Shown here piece by piece: positions 22,915 to 31,325 of a stretch of DNA of 64,000 nt; position 1 is the first letter of the stretch, and every line of letters begins with the position of its first letter. The notes beneath the pieces are model-generated. The model saw only the letters and a list, made by a program, of their open reading frames with translations, did no database searches and had not been told where the DNA came from. The translations under genes and the position numbers were made by a program. Source of the DNA: Klebsiella africana (GTDB lineage: Bacteria; Pseudomonadota; Gammaproteobacteria; Enterobacterales; Enterobacteriaceae); assembly GCF_020526085.1 (NCBI RefSeq), contig NZ_CP084874.1, positions 1,426,001-1,490,000 on the forward strand. The letters run 5' to 3'.

Positions 22915-23655
22915 TTATCCCTCATTATTTTTTTCAAATTTGCAAATATTATTCTCACAGCGATATAACATTGATATCACACCACCGAAATCATTAATGT
23001 ATGAAAGTGATATGCGTTGCCCGAGACGTAGCCCTGCGACAGAGACTTTCCGATCAGAGAATGGGGCAACCATCTCACCATCCACCTCTTTCAGTTTATT
23101 TCCCTGACTATCTTTAACTGCCAGAGCGGTGAAGTAGTAAGGGGTTGGATTTGTTATTGTGAGTTGATTACCAACGGTCTGAATCGTAATTTTTTGCTCT
23201 GGATTAAAGTTGTTGCTACGCTGTATGGACTGTGGGCGATAGAAAAGTTTAATTCGACTCTGAATCGCTACTTGCATAACATTTTTTTTCTCACTTTTTG
23301 GCGGCACTTCTCTCGTATTAAAATAGAAAAGCGACTCACGATCGGTGGGGAGGCTTTCAGCTTTTACACCTTTAACGATCCGAACCTGACTTTTATCGCC
23401 TGCTTCTATACGTTGCAGAGGGGGCAGGGCGATCAGCATCTCATCCGATTTTTTCCCTTTGTCATCCTCAACCCAAGATTGAGCAAGATAAGGCAATGTT
23501 TTACTTTCATTAGTCAATGTTATAGCCGTGGATTTATCGGCAGCATTATAAATAAGCCGTGTTCGATCCAGGTTTACAGCTGCCAGTCCTGTAGCCGATA
23601 TAAAGAACAGTCCTGATGTCAACAATACAGGTATTTTTTTTGCAATAGTATTCAT
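22915..23655 (-). CDS. Periplasmic fimbrial chaperone (PapD family)
   Basis: An immunoglobulin-fold chaperone that folds pilus subunits in the periplasm and delivers them to the usher. The signal peptide MNTIAKKIPVLLTSGLFFIS is followed by NLDRTRLIYNAADKSTAITL, with the conserved Arg, and the family motif LFYFNTREVPP. IQSRIKLFYRP provides the conserved Lys region. I chose the ATG at 23655; an ATG five codons earlier is possible. It carries two Cys near the C-terminus (YRCENNICKF), seen in some chaperone subfamilies. Confidence 0.88.
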   Translation of the reverse strand: MNTIAKKIPVLLTSGLFFISATGLAAVNLDRTRLIYNAADKSTAITLTNESKTLPYLAQSWVEDDKGKKSDEMLIALPPLQRIEAGDKSQVRIVKGVKAESLPTDRESLFYFNTREVPPKSEKKNVMQVAIQSRIKLFYRPQSIQRSNNFNPEQKITIQTVGNQLTITNPTPYYFTALAVKDSQGNKLKEVDGEMVAPFSDRKVSVAGLRLGQRISLSYINDFGGVISMLYRCENNICKFEKNNEG

Positions 23656-23673
23656 TATTTCATCTTTCATTAA

Positions 23674-26169
23674 TTACTGGCACGGCAATAGTAATGTGGT
23701 TAATGCTGCACCATTGAGTTGTGGGAAGTGAATGTTACAGATTTTTCCATTACCCAGATCCACGATAGCAGTTGCATTATCGTCGATACCTGATAAATAG
23801 GCCTGTCCGCCAGTGCCAACAATACCGAGTTCTCTGCCACTGACAGTATCTGTCACCGGTGAACCAAATCCAGGAGCCGTTCCATCTGCGAGCGTAATCG
23901 TCGCCATCACACGGTATCCTTTATTTACCGGAAGAGATTTATAGCCAATCGCCCCTTCCGTCAGGGTACTCTGGAAGATGGATTTTTCCATCTCGACATT
24001 TTCCGGAAGTCTGCGAATATCGACGGCATAACTGTTACTTTCAAAGCTGCTGCCACCCGGTATTACAGCAATACCGAAACGGTTTGTTTTTGCATTGCCA
24101 GCATTGAAGGGCACATCTGACACTCCATGAGCTGAAATCAGCATTCTCGGCGTTTCGCCTCCAAGACTTTCGCTTAAGGCAGCACCATAAGGTGTTATGG
24201 TGACAGATCCGTTCCAGTCTGCGCTGACTGAACGATAGGCACGATTTTTCTGGCTGGCATTCACATTAAACGCACCGCTCTGTGTACGCTGGCGATAGCT
24301 ACCTCGAACGAGGGCGCTACCTGAACTGATGTCTGTATCCCGCCCCCCTGCTGAGAGACGATAGGAACGATCACGCTCACTGGAGTTATAGTAGGAAACG
24401 GTATGTGAGCGATTGCCTTCACCATACTGGCTGTCATAACTGATTTGTTGACCCGTACCAATTGGCATGCTTATACCAAAGTAAATCTGTCTGTCATCTG
24501 ATTCCCGGTAACGTGTTTTAGACACGGACAACGTGCCTGTGATGTTGCGTAAATCAAAGGCGTTAAAGTTTCTTGTCATAGAAAGTGACATACTGTTGGA
24601 ACTATCCCCGTACCAGTAATTACGATGGGTATATGACAGATAGGTATTCACGTCCACCCATGGAATATGTTGATTACCCATGACGGTATAGGTTTCGCGA
24701 TCTCGCTGATAAAGTTTGTTAATCTTCAGATAGTCAAGATAATCACTCATGGACAGGTAATTACTGTCTGAAAACCGATAGCCCATAAAAGAGATTTGAC
24801 TACCCGTACTTGTAAATTGACGAGCATAATTAACACGATAGCTGTATCCGGATTTTGTATTCTGCTGTTCAAGCTTGCTCTGCGCCCGAGTGACATCCAT
24901 AGAAAGAGCACCGAGCAAGTGTAAATCCTGCCCGATACCTGCAGTCGCAGCCTGGTAGTTTTGATTCGTTGCTATAAAACCGCCATAGAGAGAGGTATTA
25001 TTAAATGCGCCCCACGAAATCTCACCACTCATAAATTCAGGACCAATATAGCGGTTGCCCGTGTTGTAAACTGGTTTACCAGAAAATAACTTATAGCGCA
25101 TGGAACCTTGTCGTGTCAGAAAAGGAATGCTCGCTGTATTGACCTGGAAATATTGTACGCTCCCGTCTTCCTCCTCGACGGCTACATCCAGAAGACCCTG
25201 TACTGCCTGATTTAAATCGCTAATGACAAAAGGTCCCGGTGGTACATTCGTTTCATAGAGAGTGCGGCCTTTCTGTGTGATCTTTACACGAGCATTGGTT
25301 TTAGCGATACCGCTAACCTGTGGTGCATAACCGCGGAGGGCGGGTGGCAGCATGCGTTCATCACTCTGAACAGATAAACCGTTATATCGAAACGAATCGT
25401 ACAGACTTGAATTTAGATAGACTTGTCCCGCCTGTAATTTCAGACCTTGTTCATTGAAGGAACGATACAGGTAGAGCTGTGTCCAGTCAAAGTTGGTATC
25501 ACGCTGATTGCCTCTTTTATAGTTTGAGTACTGGTAATTACCACGTATACGCCACGGCCCAACATTTACTCCGGCGGTACCATAGCTGGAATAATCTTGT
25601 GTATTATTGCTGTGTTTATAATTAATTTTGCTCGCAGCAATGTCATAATCAAGCATAAACCCTGGAATACCATTGTCCCAGCGTGAAGGAGGTGTCCAGT
25701 TACTGTCACTATATTGTAAAAATGCCTGAGGTACAGAGACATTCAATGCGGACTTGGACAGGTTAGTTGTCGTGGTAACCGAATCAATGTCTTCAACATA
25801 TATGCACCCATTATGCGATATTATGTTGTTTAAATGTTCAGGTTTAATGGCCATGGCATCAACCAACTCAACAGGCAGGCATGGTCTCGCATTTTCGTTT
25901 CCGCCTACGGAAACGAAAATGATATCAACGTCATCATGTAAGAGGTTGTTATTCAGTGAAACTGATAATCGATACTTACCAGGAGCGATATAACCAGCTC
26001 GTTCGAATTTTTTAAGGTTGACTTTGTCGTTATCATCCATATTAAGAATGCCAGTGGCAAACTCTATGGCTCTGGCTGGTTGAGATGCTGTAGACAGAGC
26101 CGCAATAATTAAACTGATTTTAACAGGCGAATATCTGAAGTTCAGTAAGGATATGTTATCAGGCATCAT
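23674..26169 (-). CDS. Outer-membrane fimbrial usher (FimD/PapC family)
   Basis: An 831-residue outer-membrane pore that exports and assembles pilus subunits. A signal peptide is followed by FATGILNMDDNDKVNLKKFE (usher N-terminal domain, normally FN-FL). A Cys pair lies in RPCLPVELVD and NGCIYVED, then comes the long beta-barrel with the plug region (VKITQKGRTLYETNVPPGPFVISDL), and the C-terminal domain ends in ICNIHFPQL to LLPCQ. The full length argues for function. The usher gene precedes the chaperone gene, as in Pap-type operons and unlike fim. Confidence 0.92.
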   Translation of the reverse strand: MMPDNISLLNFRYSPVKISLIIAALSTASQPARAIEFATGILNMDDNDKVNLKKFERAGYIAPGKYRLSVSLNNNLLHDDVDIIFVSVGGNENARPCLPVELVDAMAIKPEHLNNIISHNGCIYVEDIDSVTTTTNLSKSALNVSVPQAFLQYSDSNWTPPSRWDNGIPGFMLDYDIAASKINYKHSNNTQDYSSYGTAGVNVGPWRIRGNYQYSNYKRGNQRDTNFDWTQLYLYRSFNEQGLKLQAGQVYLNSSLYDSFRYNGLSVQSDERMLPPALRGYAPQVSGIAKTNARVKITQKGRTLYETNVPPGPFVISDLNQAVQGLLDVAVEEEDGSVQYFQVNTASIPFLTRQGSMRYKLFSGKPVYNTGNRYIGPEFMSGEISWGAFNNTSLYGGFIATNQNYQAATAGIGQDLHLLGALSMDVTRAQSKLEQQNTKSGYSYRVNYARQFTSTGSQISFMGYRFSDSNYLSMSDYLDYLKINKLYQRDRETYTVMGNQHIPWVDVNTYLSYTHRNYWYGDSSNSMSLSMTRNFNAFDLRNITGTLSVSKTRYRESDDRQIYFGISMPIGTGQQISYDSQYGEGNRSHTVSYYNSSERDRSYRLSAGGRDTDISSGSALVRGSYRQRTQSGAFNVNASQKNRAYRSVSADWNGSVTITPYGAALSESLGGETPRMLISAHGVSDVPFNAGNAKTNRFGIAVIPGGSSFESNSYAVDIRRLPENVEMEKSIFQSTLTEGAIGYKSLPVNKGYRVMATITLADGTAPGFGSPVTDTVSGRELGIVGTGGQAYLSGIDDNATAIVDLGNGKICNIHFPQLNGAALTTLLLPCQ

Positions 26170-26230
26170 GCGCTACTTTATATTCAAAAATAGAGATAAA
26201 AGGCATCATGTTTAAAATATGATGCCTTCG
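26161..26230 (-). promoter_or_regulatory. Hairpin between pilin and usher genes whose arm repeats the usher start
   Basis: The transcript contains AAGGCATCAT, a 9-base loop and ATGATGCCTT, forming a 10-base-pair stem. The sequence ATGATGCCT then occurs again at 26161-26169, where it is the start codon region of the usher. The first arm can therefore pair with either copy. The hairpin may set the ratio of pilin to usher, as intercistronic stems do in other fimbrial operons. The alternative pairing is inference. Confidence 0.6.
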
Positions 26231-26242
26231 AGATTTAATATA

Positions 26243-26788
26243 TTATTTGTAGTTCAGTTTGAAAGTTGCATCAGAACGAATATCACCGGCAGTGACAGTA
26301 TTACCATTTGCTTCAACATAAGCCTGATAAGTAATGGTCGCACCGTTACCTAATGGATATTCAGTTTCAGAACCCAGTTCAATAGCGTTACCATCTTCGT
26401 CCAAGAGACGAACACCAACACCTTGAGCGCTGGAATCGTTTGCCAGCAGTGCAGCGACGGTTGCATCCGGAGTACCGGAGAAAGTTACGCCAACTTTAGA
26501 ATAAGTGGTGGTCTCGTCACCTTCTACTGAAGTCAGAGTACAGTCAACCAGTTTGATTTCGCCGGTTGCAGGACGGGAATGTGAACCCGCAGTTTTCAGG
26601 GAGCTTAATGCCACAGAACCGAGCTCTACAGTCTGCTCAATACTTTCCGGAGCAATTGAACATGGCGCATCAATAACAGTACCAGTGAAATGAATAGTAC
26701 CACCACCACCGTTAACATCCGCGAATGCAGCAGACGAGGCAGTCATGATGAAAGCCAGAGACATTACTTTTAAGGACATATTTTTCAT
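26243..26788 (-). CDS. Major fimbrial subunit (FimA-type pilin)
   Basis: A 181-residue secreted pilin. The signal peptide MKNMSLKVMSLAFIMTASSA to AFA is followed by a Gly-rich stretch and TIHFTGTVIDAPCSIAPES, the classic first strand and first Cys. The second Cys is in KLVDCTLTS. ATFKLNYK is the last strand with the penultimate Tyr. It is first in the operon and closest to FimA/MrpA-type pilins. I cannot assign it to a named Klebsiella fimbria. A 54-base gap with a hairpin separates it from the usher stretch. Confidence 0.9.
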   Translation of the reverse strand: MKNMSLKVMSLAFIMTASSAAFADVNGGGGTIHFTGTVIDAPCSIAPESIEQTVELGSVALSSLKTAGSHSRPATGEIKLVDCTLTSVEGDETTTYSKVGVTFSGTPDATVAALLANDSSAQGVGVRLLDEDGNAIELGSETEYPLGNGATITYQAYVEANGNTVTAGDIRSDATFKLNYK

Positions 26789-27420
26789 ATAAATACTCGT
26801 TATTTTTAAACTCGAATCCCTTTAGGAGATCCGTTCATGGTTTCATCCCTGAGCACCACATATGCCCAGAGTTCGTATATGTGCCTGACGGCATACAGTA
26901 TTGACAGAAGGTGTTGTCGAACCTGTTGCCCAACATGCACCGTTGCCGCGATTAATAACACCATGTAATTGTTATTTAACGAAGCGAAATGTTTTTTAAT
27001 TTAAATTTATAGTGAATTATTCTTTTTCGGTATGTGTTTTTAACTTTTTTGATCATCTGGTGGTGTTGTTTTAAGTGATTTGGAGATGTAGTGATTACGC
27101 GCAGTCGCTTGAATGTTAATATTTGATCTTGTTTTTCGCTGTAAGGCTGCTGAAATGAGGTGATGAGAGGCTGTCAGGTATTGCGAACTTGCTGAAAATC
27201 AATCAAAGCTGACTATCTGACAAGTTGTAAATTGATCTTCTTTCTGGTTTTTGTTCAGAATGGTTAGAGCAGAAGGTAAAAGAAGAAGAGAAAGTGGAAT
27301 ATATGAACAGCCCCTGCTTTTGAAAGCGGGGGACACACAAACTAAAAAAGGTTCTGATCCACACATCGCTCAGGAGAAGCGCTGATGAACATGAGTGAGG
27401 AACGTATAGCGAAGAAGATT
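26789..27420. promoter_or_regulatory. Long AT-rich leader and promoter region of the fimbrial operon
   Basis: This gap of about 630 bases upstream of the pilin gene is strongly AT-rich between about 26960 and 27060, the kind of sequence bound by H-NS. An 11-base-pair imperfect hairpin (CCCCTGCTTT/GAAAGCGGGG) lies at 27311-27332. I looked for short inverted repeats of the fimS phase-switch kind and saw none. No gene is evident. Confidence 0.5.
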
Positions 27421-27452
27421 AAAAAAAGACACTACTATGTAATGTCTTTTGC
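27421..27452 (-). terminator. Terminator after the FidL-like gene
   Basis: A stem AAAAGACA/TGTCTTTT with an 11-base loop is followed on the minus strand by a run of T. It separates the FidL/CadC-like pair from the fimbrial operon, so the two are distinct transcripts unless read-through occurs. Confidence 0.7.
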
Positions 27453-27465
27453 GTGTTATTGAGGA

Positions 27466-27945
27466 CTAACCCTTTTGTACGCAGTTCAGAAGAGGGGAGA
27501 CAATAGTACCCAGCGTTAGCAAGTTTTCATTACTTTTGGATATGAAGAGGGATGGTTTGTCAGCAATGTTAAGCTCTGAATAAATAACAGGAACAAAACT
27601 ATCAGGAACAGTATCATGGCCCATTTTTTGGATATTGACTATTTTCACACTATATCTATTCGATTCCTCATGTTTATACTCAAATTTGACATAGCGTGAG
27701 AAATCATACTTTTCAAGTTTATTCCCTGTTGTGCCACTAAGATAAAAATACCCATTTCTGGACTTCTCAAAATCAAATATAATTGTTCCGTTAAATGAAA
27801 AGTCCTTTCCATAGGTATTGTCAGTATAATGTACAGTTGACTCGCAGGTGAGATTAAGATACTTTTCACTCTGTAAAAAGTATAATCTTATACAGTTGGC
27901 TACCAGTAAGAAAAGAATTAACCCAAGGACTAATTTAATTTTCAT
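27466..27945 (-). CDS. FidL-like membrane-anchored protein
   Basis: A 159-residue protein with one N-terminal hydrophobic segment (IKLVLGLILFLLVANCIRLYF) and a beta-rich outer domain (LTCESTVHYTDN, FNGTIIFDFE, YFYLSGTTG). This is the pattern of the FidL-like family, often encoded just after a CadC-like regulator in enterobacteria. Its ATG overlaps the TAA of that regulator (TAATG), so they are translationally coupled. It probably works in the periplasm with the regulator. Its function is not established. Confidence 0.65.
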   Translation of the reverse strand: MKIKLVLGLILFLLVANCIRLYFLQSEKYLNLTCESTVHYTDNTYGKDFSFNGTIIFDFEKSRNGYFYLSGTTGNKLEKYDFSRYVKFEYKHEESNRYSVKIVNIQKMGHDTVPDSFVPVIYSELNIADKPSLFISKSNENLLTLGTIVSPLLNCVQKG

Positions 27946-28703
27946 TATTGTTTCCATTTGTAATGGTAAAAATTATTACAGTGAGTTATTTTATTTTCAC
28001 GTAATGGACAAAATGATAGAAAAACTATTCCATCTTCATTCTGATAAATGCTTTTTTGTAAGCTGACAAATATGGCTGCAGGATATTTTGAGCATTGTTC
28101 AAGTAATTCCGGCGCTATTTCAGAAATAGCTTTCGTTATTGTTTTATTAACATTTTCAGGCATATTGGCCCAAGCCTGAATCTGGCATTTATCAATCGCA
28201 TAGAGTTTTTTTGCGGTTTTATATCTTGGGTTGTCATCAGAATACATAAAAAATATGATGTTTGAAATTAACGCGATAATAATTGCAAGAAGTAAAAATC
28301 TCGTGGATAAAGACATTTTTTTTATTGCTTTAGTGCTTATTTCATTTGCTAAAATTTTACTTTCTTCTAATTGCAATATTTCGATATCCTGGGAGATTAT
28401 AAAGCCAACTTTTGGTATAGATACAATGATATCTTCAATATCTGTTAATGATGTTAATGTTTTCCTTAAAATGCTTATATATTGATTTAATGAACCATTA
28501 GAGCTGACTAAACCATGAGATTCCCAGACTTGCTCAAGCAGGTATTCGCGCTCGACCACATGACCATGAGATTCAATTAATAAAGTTAGTATTCTGTTAG
28601 CAGTTTTAGTGATTTTTTTCTCTTCATTACTACTATCCCCGGAACAAGACAGGCTCCCGGTTTCAGAGTCATATATCACTTTACTGGCGATCATGTATTT
28701 CAT
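27945..28703 (-). CDS. CadC-like membrane-bound winged-helix regulator
   Basis: A 252-residue ToxR/CadC-type protein. Residues ~5-105 form an OmpR-type winged helix (TANRILTLLIESHGHVVEREYLLEQVWESHG, SLNQYISILRKTL, IPKVGFII). One membrane helix lies at ~135-154 (RFLLLAIIIALISNIIFFMY). The C-terminal ~95 residues would be periplasmic and carry four Cys (DKCQIQAW, EQCSKYP, SFCPLRE, HCNNFYH), possibly redox-active. It is coupled to the FidL-like gene and lies between the HD-GYP gene and the fimbrial operon, a plausible target. Confidence 0.82.
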   Translation of the reverse strand: MKYMIASKVIYDSETGSLSCSGDSSNEEKKITKTANRILTLLIESHGHVVEREYLLEQVWESHGLVSSNGSLNQYISILRKTLTSLTDIEDIIVSIPKVGFIISQDIEILQLEESKILANEISTKAIKKMSLSTRFLLLAIIIALISNIIFFMYSDDNPRYKTAKKLYAIDKCQIQAWANMPENVNKTITKAISEIAPELLEQCSKYPAAIFVSLQKSIYQNEDGIVFLSFCPLRENKITHCNNFYHYKWKQ

Positions 28704-28757
28704 CTGGTTTAATTCTTTTACTGATGATTTTGTATATGCCTCATTAAAATAACGAGT

Positions 28758-29954
28758 TTATACTTTGTTGATGATAGAATATGCACTTTTGATATTTGAT
28801 TTGAGAACATCAAAGACCACTTTTTCGAGCCGGTTATTTTGCACCTCTTCATCAATAATGTCCAGAATTCTTTCTGGTTTCATCCCTTTACGATAGGGCC
28901 TATCTTCTGCCATAGCAGTAAAAACATCAGCGATAGCCAGTATTTTGCTCGGTAAATCAAGTTTGTATGCTACCAGTCCCCTGGGATATCCGCTGCCATC
29001 AAGTCGTTCATGATGATTTGCTGCCCAGTGTTTAATGTTTCGCAGGGGCTCTATTTGAGAAAGCATCTCATCTGTCTTGTAACTGTGTATTCGCATTAGA
29101 CTATATTCAGACGCAGTCAGTCTGCCTTTTTTTTCCAGTATGTGAATAGGTATATATAATTTACCAATGTCATGAAGGTAACCAGCGATCTGAATTTGCT
29201 TTTGTGATTCCAACGGGAGTTCCATTTTGTCCGCAATGAAACGCGATATTTTTGCAACTTTAATGCTATGAGACATAGTAAAGTTACTATAGGTGTCGAT
29301 TATTTTTGCAATTAGCTGACAAACTTCCAGCAGATCGTCAGTTGAGATTATGTTTTTTTTGACTGGACTGATGTCTACAAGTGCCTGTTCCAGTTGTGCA
29401 GAGGCAAGGCGATACCATAAAATATCGTGTTTTATAACTTTATTTAAAGCTGTAATCAGTTCAGGCGGGAACTGATTGTTTTCTTCAATGAAATCATTAA
29501 TTTTTATATCTTCATAAGATATATTATTATCAAGCTGGGACTGTGTGAACAGCTCAAAAGCATCAGCCATATGCAAAATATGACATTCCAAAGGGTATTT
29601 TTCTGGATTGGTTGCATCCCATGATATATGATGTTGTTCGATAATAGTTAGCGCTGGCTCAAAAATAGATATTTCATTCAGCATTATCACACCATTCGCT
29701 TCATGCTCAGTAATATATTCACTCTCAACGATATCCTTGGGTGCTGTGACCGACCATTTTTTATCAATAAAGCCTATATCGTGTATATTGGATGCAATGT
29801 AAATGTTTTCTATTATATTTTTATGAAGGTTAAGCTCCTTTGCAATAATTAATGATATATATGCAGTGCGTTGCATATGCATAGCTAAATCAGGAAAAAT
29901 TGATTTAACGATAATATTTATAAGGCTTAGTGTATGTTGTGTAGATATTTGCAT
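28758..29954 (-). CDS. Tandem HD-GYP domain protein, putative c-di-GMP phosphodiesterase
   Basis: A 398-residue cytosolic protein. The C-terminal domain has every HD-GYP hallmark: His-Asp at ~261 (GYLHDIGKL), HHERLDGSGYPRGL at ~314-327, and ILAIADVFTAMAEDRPYR. The N-terminal half is a second, degenerate copy with HD at ~58 (NIHDIGFID), EQHHISWDATNPEKYP and LHMADAFELF, lacking GYP. It is expected to hydrolyse c-di-GMP; the first half may be regulatory. HD-GYP proteins are rare in Enterobacteriaceae (E. coli K-12 has none), and codon use here is AT-rich, both pointing to transfer. Confidence 0.85.
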   Translation of the reverse strand: MQISTQHTLSLINIIVKSIFPDLAMHMQRTAYISLIIAKELNLHKNIIENIYIASNIHDIGFIDKKWSVTAPKDIVESEYITEHEANGVIMLNEISIFEPALTIIEQHHISWDATNPEKYPLECHILHMADAFELFTQSQLDNNISYEDIKINDFIEENNQFPPELITALNKVIKHDILWYRLASAQLEQALVDISPVKKNIISTDDLLEVCQLIAKIIDTYSNFTMSHSIKVAKISRFIADKMELPLESQKQIQIAGYLHDIGKLYIPIHILEKKGRLTASEYSLMRIHSYKTDEMLSQIEPLRNIKHWAANHHERLDGSGYPRGLVAYKLDLPSKILAIADVFTAMAEDRPYRKGMKPERILDIIDEEVQNNRLEKVVFDVLKSNIKSAYSIINKV

Positions 29955-30341
29955 ATAATTAAATTCCCGTAAGATAGGTATTTGAATATACTTGCCGGCG
30001 TGGACTGGAAGTCGTCTCTATTAGACATAACGAAACCCACGTATTACTCTTCAGAACGGTACTTTCTTTATGGTCGAGTTGGCATATTAAACTATCATAT
30101 GCGAGAATAGTAAATGATTATGCTGTTAAATTTGTATTTATAGATATAAAATATAGCGATTTGATTTTTTTTAGCTTTGTTTATGTGTGGAAGTTTTCAT
30201 GAATTGATGTTTTTAATGCTTTCACCTCGATAAAAAATTTAAATCAGAGCATCTTTATGTTTCCGTGTACTTCGCTTTGTTCAGGGCCGCATTGTTATGA
30301 GATGAATCGCCGCGGGTTTATAGACACCGCAGAGTCATTTA
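29955..30341. other. AT-rich promoter gap upstream of the HD-GYP gene
   Basis: These 387 bases hold no gene. They probably contain the HD-GYP promoter. Near 30303 the sequence TGAATCGCCGCGGGTTT resembles an IS3-family terminal repeat, perhaps the trace of a further insertion. Confidence 0.4.
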
Positions 30342-30850
30342 TGGACTGTCCCCACTTCGGTAGACGATCCTGCCCTATAGTTTGCATATGGGAGGAGCGT
30401 ATGGGCACACCACAATTTACACCTGAATTTAAGGCAGAAGCCGTCCGCCAGACAACGAAACGCGGTTATTCTGTTGCCGAAGTATCTAACCGTCTGGGTG
30501 TTTCCGCACGTAGTCTCTATTAGTGGTTACGGACTATTTAACCCGATAACAGCGAACAGCATGGCCGGGATTTAGCGAGTTTCTGAAACTACAGGCGCCG
30601 CTAAAACGCGCAGAAGAAGAACGGGATATCCTGAAAAAGGCCGCGCGGTACTTTGCAAGGGAGGCCGACTGAATTACCGCTTTATCAATGAACACCGCAC
30701 TGTATGGGGTGTGATGGGTACTGAATGTCGCCCGGGCCGGGTTCTATGTGTGGCTGCACAACCCGGGCCCGGCGTCACAGTCATCAGTCCGGAGGCCTTA
30801 GAACAGGCCTCGTCGTGAGGACAGCATTTCTACTCTCGTGGGGCAGTCCA
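30342..30850 (+). mobile_element. IS3-family remnant, copy B
   Basis: A 509-base element with imperfect terminal inverted repeats TGGACTGTCCCCAC and GTGGGGCAGTCCA, beginning TG and ending CA as IS3-family elements do. It carries orfA from ATG 30401 (MGTPQFTPEFKAEAVRQTTK) cut by the same TAG as copy A, then the start of orfB with the same short deletion. The catalytic DDE part is gone. I see no clear target-site duplication. Copy A lies in opposite orientation at 19.4-19.8 kb. Confidence 0.85.
30358..30785 (+). repeat. 428-base inverted repeat, right arm
   Basis: Partner of 19389-19816, with five substitutions and no gaps by eye. The two arms enclose about 10.5 kb that contains all the fimbrial and regulatory genes of the island. 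Confidence 0.85.
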
Positions 30851-30954
30851 GTTTCATTCGAGATCTATTGCTTCCAATGCAGTGGTATCCGAGAGTTTTT
30901 TGGCTAACTGCGTGGCCTTTATTGACCTCTCCGGGATCCTAATCATTCCCCAAT

Positions 30955-31175
30955 ACTTTTTTGCCGCATCTCATTTAGTGCGAGCTTCCGCAAGCGAGAT
31001 GTTCGGGTAGCTTCCAGAATGAGAGCTTTTTCTCCTTGCAGGCAAACCGATACTACGTGCGCCAGTACTTTGAACCATGTGTATTGACCATAAGATAGAG
31101 CCCTTCGCCATCAGCGAGCTTATAGGCCTTGTCTCTGAGTTTTGCAGTCTCGGCCCGACGTGCATTTAAGGTCAT
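30955..31175 (-). pseudogene. Broken P4-type integrase N-terminus next to argW
   Basis: From the ATG at 31175 the sequence reads MTLNARRAETAKLRDKAYKL then ADGEGLYLMVNTHGSKYWRT, the N-terminus of phage P4-type tyrosine integrases, and hits a TAG. The next piece continues as YRFACKEK. After a frame change it reads SYPNISLAEAR, the usual next motif. The catalytic domain is missing. It begins about 150 bases from the 3' end of argW and points away from it, as integrases of tRNA-borne islands do. Confidence 0.8.
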
Positions 31176-31325
31176 TTTTGGGGACTTTTTTGTTGAACAG
31201 GATAAGCCCGCATTAAGACCCCAAACGTTTATTGATTTACGTTGAAATGGATAGACATCAGTTGACATCGCATAGCCAGGATAGAGGGCTTTATTGAATT
31301 TGGTAGAAGTCAGGAGAGGTATAAA

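Noticed and set aside
26789..27420. fimS-like invertible promoter for the fimbrial operon
   Set aside because: I looked for short inverted repeats and for fimB/fimE-like recombinases near the pilin gene and saw none.
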